DNA of 64,000 nucleotides from Emticicia sp031378345 (GCA_031378345.1 JANNDY010000135.1:1-64000), one strand, 5' to 3'. Counted from the stretch's first letter, positions 16,744-26,407 are shown. The notes: generated from the letters alone by a model not told the origin. Numbers and translations are program-made.

Positions 16744-18756
16744 ATGAAAAAAATCTTTCCTCTTTCCTTAGCCCTTTACCTTGCTTTGCTTGGTACACAA
16801 GCCTCTTTAGCTCAGCATATAAGCATTACAGGAATTGACCCAAGTGTAAAACCTGGTGACAATTTCTTTATGTATGTCAACAAAACATGGTACGATTCCG
16901 TAGAGATTCCATCTACCCAAACGGGCGTGGGGTCTTATTCCTTCATGAATTTCCCGCAGCGTGTCAGGATGCAAGGAATTTTAGACAGTGTTTCGGCAGC
17001 TAAAAATCCGGCAGGAAGTATCGAACAAAAAGTTGGAGATTTTTATGCCTCTGGGTTGGACATCGCTACTATCAATAAGAGAGGTTATGAACCTATCAAG
17101 CCTTTGCTTAAAAGCATTGATGGCATAACGGATGTTGCTTCGTTGATGAAATTTGTAACCGAACAACAAAAGTTTAATAATGCTTCTATTATTGGGTTTC
17201 GAGTTGGCCCCGATATGAAAAATAGCTCTATCAATATCGTAAATTTAGGGCAAACAGGTATCGGATTACCTGAAAGAGATTACTATTTCAAAACTGACTC
17301 TTCAACCATTGGTATTCAGAAAGCTTATGTAGCCTACGTTACTACTTTGTTGAAACTATCGGGTACTGAGGCATCGGCTGCTGCAAAAATGGCATCGGCT
17401 GCTTATGCGATTGAGAAAGAACTGGCGGCTTCACACAAAACCAATATTGAGCGAAGAAATGTGCAGGCCAATTACAACAAAATGTCACTGGCCGCTATTG
17501 CCACCAAACAACCAAATATAGGCTGGATAGCTTATTTTAATGGTTTGGGAGTAAAAATAGACTCCCTGAATGTGCAGCAACCAGCCTACTACGAGCGTTT
17601 GAACGCATTGCTGGCTTCTGCTTCAATTGCAGATTGGAAAGCGTATTTAAAAGCAAAATCGCTTATCACTTATGCTGATTTTCTGAGCAAAGATTTTACC
17701 TCTGCGGCTTTTGAGTATTCAAAGATTTTGACAGGGCAATCTATTCAAAAACCACGAGGCGAAGAAATCACTGATGCCGTAGATAAGTCGCTTGGGCATG
17801 GTTTGGCACAATTGTATGTAAAAAAGTATTTTCCTGAAGAAGCAAAGAAACGTATGCGTGTGTTGGTCGATAATTTGAAAAAAGCTTTTGAAAGCAGAAT
17901 TAATAATCTGGAATGGATGAGCGATTCGACAAAAGCAAAGGCCAAAGAAAAACTGTACGCATTTAGTGAAAAAATTGGTTATCCTGATAAATGGAGAGAT
18001 TACTCGAAGGTAACAATAAATCGTGGCACCTACTTTGAAAACCGTTTGGCTACCAGTCAAAACGATTTTAACTATGCTATCGCAAAAGTTGGTAAGGTCG
18101 TTGACCGTACCGAATGGGGAACTACGCCTCCGACAGTTACGGCATACAATAACCCTCCACTGAATGAAATTGTTTTTCCTGCTGGAATTTTGCAACCACC
18201 TTATTTTGATTTGAGTGCCGATGATGCTCTTAATTACGGAGGAATAGGCATGGTGATTGGTCATGAAATTACGCACTCATTCGATGACCAAGGGGCTCAA
18301 TATGACAAAGTTGGTAATGTCAGAAATTGGTGGAAAGACGACGATTTCAAGAAATTCAAAGCCAAAACTCAGCAAGTAATAGAGCAATATAATCAATTTA
18401 CCGTTCTTGATTCGTTACACGTAAAAGGAGCTTTGACAGTAGGCGAAAATACGGCAGACATTGCTGGAATAGCCATTGCTTTTGATGCCTTTAAATTGAC
18501 TCAGCAGGGCAAGAGTGATGTAAAAATAGATGGTTTTACGCCAGAGCAGCGTTTCTTTATTTCTATTGCAAGAATATGGAGAGTAAAAACCAAAGACGCT
18601 TTTATGAGAATGTATGTAAACACAAATCCACATTCGCCTGCCCAATGGCGTGTGAATGGCCCTTTGATGAATTTTACACCTTTTTATAAGGCATTTAATG
18701 TTCAGCCTGGCGATAAAATGTATAAGCCCGAAAAAGAACGTATTACGGTTTGGTAA
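16744..18756 (+). CDS. M13 family (neprilysin-like) zinc metallopeptidase
   Basis: A 670-residue secreted peptidase with signal peptide MKKIFPLSLALYLALLGTQA. Residues after about 28 open with the family's ..DPSVKPGDNFFMYVNKTW segment. The zinc site is HEITH (His507-Glu508...His511) in VIGHEITHSFDDQGAQYD, with the third ligand Glu568 in GENTADIAG. The C-terminus ERITVW matches the usual C..W ending without the Cys. Bacterial M13 enzymes cleave short peptides in the periplasm or outside. Length fits full-length members. It is monocistronic, followed by a strong terminator. Confidence 0.95.
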   Translation: MKKIFPLSLALYLALLGTQASLAQHISITGIDPSVKPGDNFFMYVNKTWYDSVEIPSTQTGVGSYSFMNFPQRVRMQGILDSVSAAKNPAGSIEQKVGDFYASGLDIATINKRGYEPIKPLLKSIDGITDVASLMKFVTEQQKFNNASIIGFRVGPDMKNSSINIVNLGQTGIGLPERDYYFKTDSSTIGIQKAYVAYVTTLLKLSGTEASAAAKMASAAYAIEKELAASHKTNIERRNVQANYNKMSLAAIATKQPNIGWIAYFNGLGVKIDSLNVQQPAYYERLNALLASASIADWKAYLKAKSLITYADFLSKDFTSAAFEYSKILTGQSIQKPRGEEITDAVDKSLGHGLAQLYVKKYFPEEAKKRMRVLVDNLKKAFESRINNLEWMSDSTKAKAKEKLYAFSEKIGYPDKWRDYSKVTINRGTYFENRLATSQNDFNYAIAKVGKVVDRTEWGTTPPTVTAYNNPPLNEIVFPAGILQPPYFDLSADDALNYGGIGMVIGHEITHSFDDQGAQYDKVGNVRNWWKDDDFKKFKAKTQQVIEQYNQFTVLDSLHVKGALTVGENTADIAGIAIAFDAFKLTQQGKSDVKIDGFTPEQRFFISIARIWRVKTKDAFMRMYVNTNPHSPAQWRVNGPLMNFTPFYKAFNVQPGDKMYKPEKERITVW

Positions 18757-18804
18757 AAGATTGAGAAGGAGTAAGTTATTTATTTGTTGGCTCTGGGCAC
18801 TTTT

Positions 18805-18850
18805 AAAGCTCTTAATTGGTTGATTATCAAGCAATTAAGAGCTTTTTTTT
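18805..18850 (+). terminator. Terminator of the M13 peptidase gene
   Basis: Stem AAAGCTCTTAATTG (18805-18818) with CAATTAAGAGCTTT, a 13-base loop and a T run. Strong intrinsic terminator; the A run on the left lets it also serve the leftward gene ending at 18866. Confidence 0.85.
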
Positions 18851-18865
18851 GTTTACAAGAATTGT

Positions 18866-19945
18866 TCAATTACCTGTAATTTCTTTCAATTTCTTGAAAA
18901 AGCCTCTCTTTCTGTCAGAATTGATGCCCCAATCTACTGGTACACTTTGGTAGCCCTCTGCAAAGCCTTCACCCTTCATTCTATAATCGAAGTAGCCCCA
19001 TGAAGCATAGCTTCGCACGGCGTTTGTAAAATTATTTTTGTCGGCTTCAAAATCAAAATGGTCATCTTCATTAAAAATAATTGGTTTTGAATGATAGCCT
19101 TCAACTTTTTTTGTAGCTTCTACCAAATCAGTAATTTTTGAAGGCTCTTTTACTCCATTTCCATGCAAAAGTATATAATCTGCAACCTTCACGACATTCG
19201 TTTTTGGAAGTTTTCCGCCAGCATAACTTGTGCTTACAAGTAACCTAAAGCCCTTTTTCTTAGTATTTTGTACCCTTTCGATGAGCTCATGCACTCGCTC
19301 AGGTTGTAGGATTTTATGGTCGTAATTGATATCACATTCGTTGTTTATTTCAACCAAAACATGCTTGTATTTTCTCTTTAAAAGCCAATTTGTAGCATTA
19401 TCAACGGCACGGATAACCGCTTTTTCATCTGCTAAAACTTGGTCTTGTCCAAAATAAAAATAGCCTAAAATAACCACCATCCCCAATTTATCTGACTCAT
19501 TCAATATTCGCTCAAGTCGCTCCATGTATTTTGGTTTAAAATTCCCTTTTTCGTCAAAAGCCGAATTTATCCAACCATTATTTCCATAGCCAAGCGGGCT
19601 ACCTCCTTGTAAATTCAATGTAATGGCAAGTAATCCATTGCTTCGCCATTGTGCCATTGCTGCCACAAATTCATTTGTATTTCTATCAGCGTCCCATTTT
19701 TTAGTATCTGGATATTGAAAACCTTCAATGGTTCTTGGGTTCAAATCATCAAAAATTCCTTGTACCATTCTGGAATTAAAAAGTAATCCTTCAATTTTAT
19801 TTCCTTGCCAAAAACGACCCTCATAGGTTAGTTTTCCATTGATATAAAATTGGTTTTCTTTGATAGAAACTTTTGTTTTTTGACCATACGCCGAAAAACA
19901 AAGCAATGTTAGAGCTATAAAAACAAGAGTTGATTTATTATTCAT
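18866..19945 (-). CDS. Secreted cellulase-fold (TIM-barrel) glycosidase-like protein
   Basis: Starts at the ATG at 19945 (MNNKSTLVFIALTLLCFSAY, a clean signal peptide). The open frame extends 7 codons further to a TTG that I do not favour. About 359 residues. A GH5-like barrel is suggested by QWRSNGLLAITLNLQGG, VVILGYFYFGQD, then VEINNECD (candidate acid/base Glu) and later PIIFNEDDH (candidate nucleophile Glu). An early FYINGKLTYEGR segment is common in such lipid- or wall-associated glycosidases. Substrate unknown. Downstream of nothing obvious; likely its own transcript. Confidence 0.7.
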   Translation of the reverse strand: MNNKSTLVFIALTLLCFSAYGQKTKVSIKENQFYINGKLTYEGRFWQGNKIEGLLFNSRMVQGIFDDLNPRTIEGFQYPDTKKWDADRNTNEFVAAMAQWRSNGLLAITLNLQGGSPLGYGNNGWINSAFDEKGNFKPKYMERLERILNESDKLGMVVILGYFYFGQDQVLADEKAVIRAVDNATNWLLKRKYKHVLVEINNECDINYDHKILQPERVHELIERVQNTKKKGFRLLVSTSYAGGKLPKTNVVKVADYILLHGNGVKEPSKITDLVEATKKVEGYHSKPIIFNEDDHFDFEADKNNFTNAVRSYASWGYFDYRMKGEGFAEGYQSVPVDWGINSDRKRGFFKKLKEITGN

Positions 19946-20002
19946 ATAATTATCTTTTTTTGACAAAAAAACTCATAACTCACTTACTGTCAATGATTTA
20001 TA

Positions 20003-20287
20003 TTATCTTTTCTTCAAATACAAATAAATCGCAAACACAACTCCTGACAAAATAAGTTGCAGAATAGGAAGGAATCCAACGCTCCAATTTGAGTTTTGCT
20101 CGGAGCTGATATTTGAAAAATGATGCAAACTTATGCTCATTGAAAGGAAGATAATTCCACCTATCATTGCTTTGATTACGCTTTTCATAAAAGCCGAAAT
20201 TTTTGTGTTTTTTCGGAGTAGAAAAATGAAACCAAAGGCAAGAACAAGTGGTAAAATACAGATGAAAATTTCAAAGAATTGTTTCAT
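20003..20287 (-). CDS. Small membrane protein of unknown function
   Basis: Ninety-four residues with three predicted membrane helices (IFICILPLVLAFGFIFLL, SVIKAMIGGIIFLSMSI, FLPILQLILSGVVFAIYLY). The start is one base after the stop of the HIT gene, so it is translated with it. No family recognised. Confidence 0.65.
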   Translation of the reverse strand: MKQFFEIFICILPLVLAFGFIFLLRKNTKISAFMKSVIKAMIGGIIFLSMSISLHHFSNISSEQNSNWSVGFLPILQLILSGVVFAIYLYLKKR

Positions 20288-20288
20288 A

Positions 20289-20678
20289 TTATTTCAGAAA
20301 ACTCCTGATTTTGGCGGAAGTTTCTGCCAGTGACTCCTGCGAAGGTTTTAGTTTATGCGTAAAATCCATGTCGCTGATGCTATTCATCGGAATCAAATGA
20401 ACGTGTGCGTGCGGAACTTCTAAACCAATAACAGCAACTCCCACTTTTTTGCAAGGCACAGCTTGACGAATGGCAGGTTCGATTTGCTTGGCAAAAGCCA
20501 TCAAACCTGCATAATGTTCGTCGCTCATGTCGAAAATATAGTCAATTTCTTGTTTTGGCACTACAAGCGTATGTCCCATTGCACAAGGAAAAACATCAAG
20601 AAATGCAAAAAACTGGTCGTTTTCGGCAATTTTATGGCAAGGAATTTCACCTGCGATTATTTTTGAGAAAAGGGTCAT
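20289..20678 (-). CDS. HIT family nucleotide-binding protein
   Basis: A 129-residue histidine-triad protein. It starts with the typical TLFSKIIAGEIPCHKIAE, has a GHTLVVPK strand, and ends in the triad H90-A-H92-V-H94 followed by LIPMN. HIT (HinT-like) proteins hydrolyse AMP-lysine-type phosphoramidates and dinucleotides. It is complete and in one unit with the small membrane protein downstream. A GAGTTCTGA-type repeat begins directly upstream of its ATG. Confidence 0.93.
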   Translation of the reverse strand: MTLFSKIIAGEIPCHKIAENDQFFAFLDVFPCAMGHTLVVPKQEIDYIFDMSDEHYAGLMAFAKQIEPAIRQAVPCKKVGVAVIGLEVPHAHVHLIPMNSISDMDFTHKLKPSQESLAETSAKIRSFLK

Positions 20679-20713
20679 AGAGTTCTGAGTGTAGAGTTCT
20701 GAATTCTGAGTTG
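20679..20713. repeat. GAGTTCTGA-type repeat arm
   Basis: A block of AGAGTTCTGAGTGTAGAG-like units lying one base from the HIT start codon. Same word family as 9587-9722, 47113 and 53784. No complementary arm nearby. Confidence 0.65.
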
Positions 20714-20754
20714 AAAAACCATATAAAATCGTCCGTCATCTTGTGGACATTGGA

Positions 20755-21660
20755 CTATTTTTCTAACAAATCCTTCAATGCCTCTTTTATTTTTGGAAAT
20801 TTATATTGAAAATTTGTTTCTTGCGAAAGCCTTTTGTTTTGCACAAAGTTACCACCAGTTACTACAATTCCCATTTCTCCGAAGAGTAGTTTTAAGGCAA
20901 ATTTGGGAATATTTGGCAAAAAAAGTGGTCTTTTCAAGATTTTTGCTGCGGTTTCAGTCATTTTTTCATTACTAACAGGATTTGGAGAAACTGCATTATA
21001 TGCTCCGTGCATGGTTTTGTCTTCAATGGCTTTTACGAAAATTTCACACAAATCATCTATATGAATCCACGACATAAATTGCTTGCCGCTGCCCAATTCT
21101 GCCCCCAAACCATAACGAATTGGCATGACCAATTTTGGCAAAGCCCCACCTTTTTCACTCAAAACAATGCCAATTCTGATGCGAACTTCTCGCTCAGCTT
21201 TCTTAACTTTTTTTGCATAGACTTCCCAAAGTTTGGTACATTCTGCCAAGAAATCATTTCCTGCTGGACTGTCTTCATCAAGTTTATTATCGCCTGTATC
21301 TCCTCCATAAAACCCAATGGCTGAGGCACAAATGAAGCCTTTTAATTTGATGTTTTTTTCTTGTAAATACTTGGTTATCAACTCAATAGGCTGAATTCTT
21401 GAATTGATAATTTCTTGTTTACGCTCATCAGTCCAACGTTCGTCAGCTATACCTGCTCCTGCCAGATGAATCACATAATCAGCTTTTTCTAAAGCACCAG
21501 CTTCAATAAAACCTTTCGGAATATCCCATTGGTAAACTTCCACATTTGAGATTTTTTCCTTTCTACGACTGAGATACGCTACAGTATGTCCTTTTTCTAA
21601 AAGTAATTCGGTGAGCCTCTGCCCTATCATTCCTGTTCCGCCTGTGATTAGAATTTTCAT
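20755..21660 (-). CDS. TIGR01777 family NAD-dependent epimerase (SDR39U-like)
   Basis: A 301-residue Rossmann-fold protein. N-terminal GGTGMIGQRL binds NAD(P), followed by the family's LSRRKEKI and WDIPKG. Then come HLAGAGIADERWT, SAIGFYGGDTGD (Tyr in the active-site region) and GKQFMSWIHIDDLCEIF. The family is widespread (E. coli YfcH), with no settled substrate; some members act in cell division or plastid biology. Complete, with its own ATG at 21660. Confidence 0.9.
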   Translation of the reverse strand: MKILITGGTGMIGQRLTELLLEKGHTVAYLSRRKEKISNVEVYQWDIPKGFIEAGALEKADYVIHLAGAGIADERWTDERKQEIINSRIQPIELITKYLQEKNIKLKGFICASAIGFYGGDTGDNKLDEDSPAGNDFLAECTKLWEVYAKKVKKAEREVRIRIGIVLSEKGGALPKLVMPIRYGLGAELGSGKQFMSWIHIDDLCEIFVKAIEDKTMHGAYNAVSPNPVSNEKMTETAAKILKRPLFLPNIPKFALKLLFGEMGIVVTGGNFVQNKRLSQETNFQYKFPKIKEALKDLLEK

Positions 21661-21709
21661 TGTTTTTTGGTTTATTACTAATCTAAGAACACGTACAGAA
21701 TAGAATTGT

Positions 21710-22393
21710 TTAATTTTGAAAATTGTCCTGGTGAGTTGGCTCTTTTTTGAGTTTTTTAAACTTTTTTCTCAAGCGATTCATAAATTCATCGCCGGGGTCA
21801 GTTTTAGTAGTTTCATAATTTGGGTCAGTTTCTTTCCAAAGATTTGAGTCTCGAAACTTTGTATATTCGTGGTGTCCGATGAGGTATTTTATTTTGAATT
21901 TCTTTTGTAAATGCTTGATTAACAAATAGTTAGCTTCAAATTGTTCTTCGGTTAATCTGAGATTTGTACCGTTGCCTACATTCTCAATACCCAATGCACA
22001 ATAATTTAGACCAATCACATGACGAGCCAAAATTGTATCAGGAAGTAAGTGATAAACTGTTCCGTCTCTATCAACCAAATAATGAGCCGACACATTCAAT
22101 TGACTGGCATTTTGTAATTCGGGTCTCCAATTGGGTAATTTTGGAGACAAAAAAGCCGCAAACGATTTTTCAAAAGTGGGAATGGCTGTCCAGTGGCAAA
22201 CAATAATTTTGGGTTTGATTGTTGGTTCTTTTTGTGTGATTCCATGTCGAATTTTCAAGTATTCTAAAGATAAAGCTAAGCGAGTTGAGTCCCAAATAAT
22301 TGGTTTTTCAACAATTTTAAGTTTTTGCCCAAATGCTTGAAAAGTAGCAAGAACTAAGCAAAAAAGAAGGTATTTTATTAGTTTTTGTGTCAT
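21710..22393 (-). CDS. Secreted N-acetylmuramoyl-L-alanine amidase (Amidase_2)
   Basis: A 227-residue protein with a signal peptide (LIKYLLFCLVLATFQAFG). It is a zinc amidase of the AmpD/peptidoglycan-recognition fold: His67 in IVCHWTA, Glu137 in ALGIENVGNG, the GHHEY histidine at 174/175, and Asp199 in KTDPGDEF. It would cut the bond between MurNAc and the stem peptide in the periplasm. Its start lies one base past the stop of the upstream YciI-domain gene, so the two are co-translated. Confidence 0.92.
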   Translation of the reverse strand: MTQKLIKYLLFCLVLATFQAFGQKLKIVEKPIIWDSTRLALSLEYLKIRHGITQKEPTIKPKIIVCHWTAIPTFEKSFAAFLSPKLPNWRPELQNASQLNVSAHYLVDRDGTVYHLLPDTILARHVIGLNYCALGIENVGNGTNLRLTEEQFEANYLLIKHLQKKFKIKYLIGHHEYTKFRDSNLWKETDPNYETTKTDPGDEFMNRLRKKFKKLKKEPTHQDNFQN

Positions 22394-22394
22394 T

Positions 22395-22916
22395 TCAATG
22401 AATTTTTGCAGAAATTTTCTTGTGAATTTCCGTTACTTTCATCAAAGCAGCAGAGCCATACCAAGGGTGAAGTTCCATTGCCAAAGATTCGGCTTGAATG
22501 GCAGGGTCAGTACTGCAAAGTTGTTGAGCTTCAGCAACAGTTTTTACATCAAAAATATAAATTCCTCGCAAATCAGTATCATCTCCAAAAGGTCCGGCAA
22601 CAACCAATTTTCCCTCATCAGCCAAACGATTAATGTTTGCCATATGGGCTTTTTGGAGTTGATTGGCTCTGGCAGAATCAATCATCCAACGCTTACGACC
22701 TTTTCTCAAAAAAGCCATTACATACATTTTCATTCCATAATCATCTGCCCCTAATTGTTTGGCAAGTTCGGTATCAATAATTGGACCTGTATTGACATTT
22801 GTAGAATCAACATTTGCTGTTTTTGATTTTTCAGGAACAAGGCAACTGTATGAAATTGAGGCTACAATTATGAAGAAAAATAGCTGAAATTTGAGTTTTT
22901 CGATAAAAAAAGGCAT
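22395..22916 (-). CDS. YciI-domain lipoprotein
   Basis: A 173-residue protein with a signal peptide and lipobox-like SYSC (Cys25). The C-terminal 110 residues are a YciI/YCII domain (MYVMAFLRKGRKRW ... AHMANINRLADEGKLVVAGP ... GIYIFDVKTVAEAQQL). YciI domains are small ferredoxin-like folds, usually cytoplasmic; a lipid-anchored one is a Bacteroidetes habit. Function unknown. It is tightly coupled to the amidase gene downstream. Confidence 0.85.
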   Translation of the reverse strand: MPFFIEKLKFQLFFFIIVASISYSCLVPEKSKTANVDSTNVNTGPIIDTELAKQLGADDYGMKMYVMAFLRKGRKRWMIDSARANQLQKAHMANINRLADEGKLVVAGPFGDDTDLRGIYIFDVKTVAEAQQLCSTDPAIQAESLAMELHPWYGSAALMKVTEIHKKISAKIH

Positions 22917-22947
22917 AATTGTTTAATTTTTTGTTGATGTTTTGAAA

Positions 22948-24570
22948 CTATTTTTTGCAACCTTCAACTAAACTTTTGAAGGTTGCCAATGCTTTTTGAG
23001 CATCTTCAATATCATTGACAATTAAATTTATTTCGCTCGAAAAACCCGGTTTGCTGTCTTTTGTTTGCTTGATAAATTTCTCTTTATTGAGCGTAAATGC
23101 TGTAACACCAACGGTTTTTCCTGAAACATCAATCTCAATTTTCTTAGCATCAATGTCATACAGGTTCCATTCTGAAATAATTTCAACCGATTTTTTTGAT
23201 TCTGAAAGTGTTGAAGTAAGTTTCCATTTGCATTTATCAGCACCATCTTGCAGCACCAATTCTTGCTTAGGATTTTCAATAGATTTCAATTTTCCCACCA
23301 ACCAATTAAAATCGCCCGCAACTACATTGCTCTTGCAGCCTTTTGAAATTGCCGGCAAAGCCTCTGCCAAATAGCGGGCATCTTCGAGGTCGCCCACAAT
23401 GAAATCTACACTATTATCATAATTTTCTAAAGCCCCATTTTTGGTATATTGGATAAATTTTTTGTTATCAAGCACTTTGGAAGTGATTTTTAAAACATCT
23501 TTCGACACCGAAAGTTTGTAGTCTGACAAGTCACCAAAGTTGAATTTGAAAATTTCTTCAAGGCTTTTTCCTTTCACCTCTGACTTCAAATTATAGCTCG
23601 TCAGGCACGTAGAGGCAATGTTTTGTGTGAAACTTGACTCACTTGTTTTAAAATCTTTTGTTCTATCTTTCAAAATTTTGAAACCATCTTCTTTTGAAGC
23701 AACTTTTGGTAAGCGTGTTTGTAATTCTTTTTTGGCCAAAGGAATAATTTTCTGAATTGCCATCAAAAGCACACTTCCATCGCTTGGCGTTTGGGCATAA
23801 AATTTCACTTCATCGTCGTAGCCTTTCTGATTTTTGATGTAATCATTTTTTGCTTTGGCACTTACATAAATTTCTTTTCCACTGATTTTTAGTTCTGCAC
23901 TGCCATCATTTAGGTCGCCCCAACTAAAATCTGATTGCATTTCAGTTGTTTTTTTGCCATCATTTTCTTCCAAATTGAGCGTTGCACGGTCTTTGTAAGT
24001 GCTTGATTTTTTGAAACTTTGCTTGAAAGATTGTTTTTCGGCTGTGGCTTCTTTTATATTTTGTTCGAACCAAGTTTGCAAAGCTCCCAAATCGTCTTTG
24101 GGCAATTTGATTGAACTTTCCCAAGCGGTTTTGGCTGCGGTAATTGCTTCTTTGAGATTCTTCTCTAATTCACGGGCATCATCAATGTTTTCTGACAAAA
24201 GCTCAATTTTGTTTTCATAATTCTGCAGCTCGCCACCTTTTGTATAGCGAATCACTTTTTGATTTTTTAGCGAAGCAAGCTCAACTTTCATCTCTTTGGT
24301 CGAAGCACTTCGTTTCACATCGCCCATCAAACCAAGGTTAAATTCATAGATTTCTTCAGTACTTTTACCCTTAGAATCGGTGTTGGTGATAGCAAGTTTT
24401 ATATCATAAGGCGTGGCATCAGCATAGCTAAGTGCTTGGTTTACAGTAGATTTCTCTAATTTTATTTCTTTTACGTAACCTTTTACTTTGTCGAGTGAGG
24501 CCTTCAAACTTCCTTGTGCTTGCGAGAGGAATGGCAATAGTGCCAATGCGAACTTCAATATTTTCTTCAT
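22948..24570 (-). CDS. Secreted protein with four copies of an unrecognised domain
   Basis: Starts at the ATG at 24570 (MKKILKFALALLPFLSQAQ, signal peptide); the frame runs on to an unlikely TTG at 24597. About 541 residues. Internal comparison shows four diverged units of about 100-130 residues. Their shared pattern is a charged strand, EEIYEFNLGLM or EEIFKFNFGDL, then a Lys-rich stretch (VIRYTKGGELQNYENKI / FIQYTKNGALENYDNSV), an acidic DxxDAR or DIEDAQ, a helix, and often CK. I know no name for the domain. Likely periplasmic or outer-surface. It is followed at 31 bases by the YciI-lipoprotein gene. Confidence 0.7.
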   Translation of the reverse strand: MKKILKFALALLPFLSQAQGSLKASLDKVKGYVKEIKLEKSTVNQALSYADATPYDIKLAITNTDSKGKSTEEIYEFNLGLMGDVKRSASTKEMKVELASLKNQKVIRYTKGGELQNYENKIELLSENIDDARELEKNLKEAITAAKTAWESSIKLPKDDLGALQTWFEQNIKEATAEKQSFKQSFKKSSTYKDRATLNLEENDGKKTTEMQSDFSWGDLNDGSAELKISGKEIYVSAKAKNDYIKNQKGYDDEVKFYAQTPSDGSVLLMAIQKIIPLAKKELQTRLPKVASKEDGFKILKDRTKDFKTSESSFTQNIASTCLTSYNLKSEVKGKSLEEIFKFNFGDLSDYKLSVSKDVLKITSKVLDNKKFIQYTKNGALENYDNSVDFIVGDLEDARYLAEALPAISKGCKSNVVAGDFNWLVGKLKSIENPKQELVLQDGADKCKWKLTSTLSESKKSVEIISEWNLYDIDAKKIEIDVSGKTVGVTAFTLNKEKFIKQTKDSKPGFSSEINLIVNDIEDAQKALATFKSLVEGCKK

Positions 24571-24637
24571 GGGAATAGCATTTTTGTTTTTTGACAAATT
24601 TAACGAGATAATTCGGAAAGAACCATTACCGTTTAAT

Positions 24638-24669
24638 AAAAAAAGCGGAAAGTTGATTTTCCGCTTTTT
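24638..24669 (-). terminator. Terminator of lysS
   Basis: Stem AAAAGCGGAAA / TTTCCGCTTTT with a 6-base loop and, on the minus strand, a long T run. Lies 22 bases past the lysS stop. Confidence 0.88.
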
Positions 24670-24690
24670 GCAATTATAGGAATTGTTAAA

Positions 24691-26403
24691 TTATTTCACC
24701 CAAGCCTCAACTTCTTCTTTACTCACCATTTTTTCTTCAATTTTTAATTTCTTTCTCATTCCACCCAAATCGTTGAATATTTTGTTAGCATTTGCTTCTT
24801 TCAATTGCGAAACCATCACAAAACCCATTTTTTGTAAGGCAGGAATCCAAACTTTCGGAACGCCAACTGCCTCATAATCAGCCTCTTGCGAAAGTTCTTG
24901 TTTTTTTTCTGGTCGCATTTGCGGGAAGAAAAGTACTTCTTGGATACTCACATTGTCTGTCAACATCATTGTCAAACGGTCTATACCGATGCCAATTCCT
25001 GCTGTTGGAGGCATTCCGTATTCGAGCGAACGAATGAAATCTTCGTCCATTGCCATTGCTTCGTCGTCGCCACGCTCAGCCAATCTTGCTTGTTCTTCAA
25101 AACGCTCACGTTGGTCAATAGGGTCGTTCAATTCTGAGTAAGCATTTGCCACTTCTTTTCCATTCACAAATAACTCAAAACGCTCAACCAAACCTGGTTT
25201 CGAGCGATGCTTTTTCGTCAAAGGCGACATCTCGACAGGATAATCAATGATGAAAGTCGGTTGTATCAAATTGGCTTCTACTTTTTCTCCAAAAATCTCG
25301 TCAATCAATTTGGCTTTACCCATTGTGTCGTCAATTTCCATTCCCCACTGACGGCAATAAACACGGGTTTCTGCTTCGGTCAATTCGCCCACTTTTACGC
25401 CTGTATATTTTACGATGGCTTCCAAAATACTCAATCGAGTAAAAGGTCCAGCGAAATTCAATTCATTTTCGCCCAACATAAAAGTCGTTGAGCCATGAAC
25501 TGCCATTGCCACTTTTTCAAAAATTTCTTCAGTAATACTCATCATCCATTCGTAGTCTTTGTAGGCTACATAAAACTCTAATGCAGTATATTCTGGATTA
25601 TGTGTTCTGTCCATTCCTTCGTTTCGGAACATTTTACCGAACTCATAAACTCCTTCAAAACCACCTACAATGAGGCGTTTTAGGTACAATTCGTTGGCAA
25701 TACGCATATATAAAGGCATATCAAGCGTATTGTGGTGCGTAACAAACGGACGTGCCGCCGCTCCTCCGTGAATAGATTGTAAGATAGGCGTTTCTACTTC
25801 CAACCAACCTTTATCATCAAACATTCTACGCATCGTACTGATGATTTTTGCTCTTTTCACAAAAACCTCTTTTACGTGTGGGTTCACAATTAAATCAACA
25901 TAACGTTGGCGATAGCGTTGCTCGGGGTCAGAGAACGCATCGTAAGTTTTTCCATCAACTTCCTTCACAATTGGTAGTGGGCGAAGCGATTTATTCAGAA
26001 TCTTAAATTCGGTTACATGAATAGAAGTTTCGCCAGTTTGAGTTGTGAAAACGTAGCCTTTAACGCCAATAATATCACCAATATCCAATAACTTCTTGAA
26101 AACTGTATTGTACAAAGTTTTGTCTTCGCCAGGACATAAATCGTCACGACGAAAGTATAGCTGAATACGCCCAGTTGAGTCTTGCAACTCAACAAATGAC
26201 GCACTGCCCATGATTCTAAAACTCATCAAACGCCCAGCAATTGACACGTATTTATAATCCAATTTGTTGTTTTCGTAATTCTTCTCAATATCAGCCGCCG
26301 TTACATTTACCTCAAATAATTCGGCAGGATAAGGGTCAATTCCCATTGCCATTAAGTCTTGTCTTTTCTGACGGCGTAGTATTTCTTGTTCGCTAAGTGC
26401 CAT
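24691..26403 (-). CDS. lysS: Lysyl-tRNA synthetase, class II
   Basis: A 570-residue enzyme that charges tRNA-Lys. An OB-fold anticodon domain is at the N-terminus (VSIAGRLMSFRIMGSASF). The class II core has motif 2 around FRNEGMDRTHNPEYT and motif 3 GIGIGIDRLTMML. About 65 extra C-terminal residues (from GVPKVWIPALQKMGF) form a small helical extension common in this phylum. ATG start at 26403; strong terminator downstream. Confidence 0.97.
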   Translation of the reverse strand: MALSEQEILRRQKRQDLMAMGIDPYPAELFEVNVTAADIEKNYENNKLDYKYVSIAGRLMSFRIMGSASFVELQDSTGRIQLYFRRDDLCPGEDKTLYNTVFKKLLDIGDIIGVKGYVFTTQTGETSIHVTEFKILNKSLRPLPIVKEVDGKTYDAFSDPEQRYRQRYVDLIVNPHVKEVFVKRAKIISTMRRMFDDKGWLEVETPILQSIHGGAAARPFVTHHNTLDMPLYMRIANELYLKRLIVGGFEGVYEFGKMFRNEGMDRTHNPEYTALEFYVAYKDYEWMMSITEEIFEKVAMAVHGSTTFMLGENELNFAGPFTRLSILEAIVKYTGVKVGELTEAETRVYCRQWGMEIDDTMGKAKLIDEIFGEKVEANLIQPTFIIDYPVEMSPLTKKHRSKPGLVERFELFVNGKEVANAYSELNDPIDQRERFEEQARLAERGDDEAMAMDEDFIRSLEYGMPPTAGIGIGIDRLTMMLTDNVSIQEVLFFPQMRPEKKQELSQEADYEAVGVPKVWIPALQKMGFVMVSQLKEANANKIFNDLGGMRKKLKIEEKMVSKEEVEAWVK

Positions 26404-26407
26404 TTTG

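Noticed and set aside
17719..18276. Long minus-strand frame inside the M13 peptidase gene
   Set aside because: It is a shadow of a well-conserved gene; no start signal or family match.
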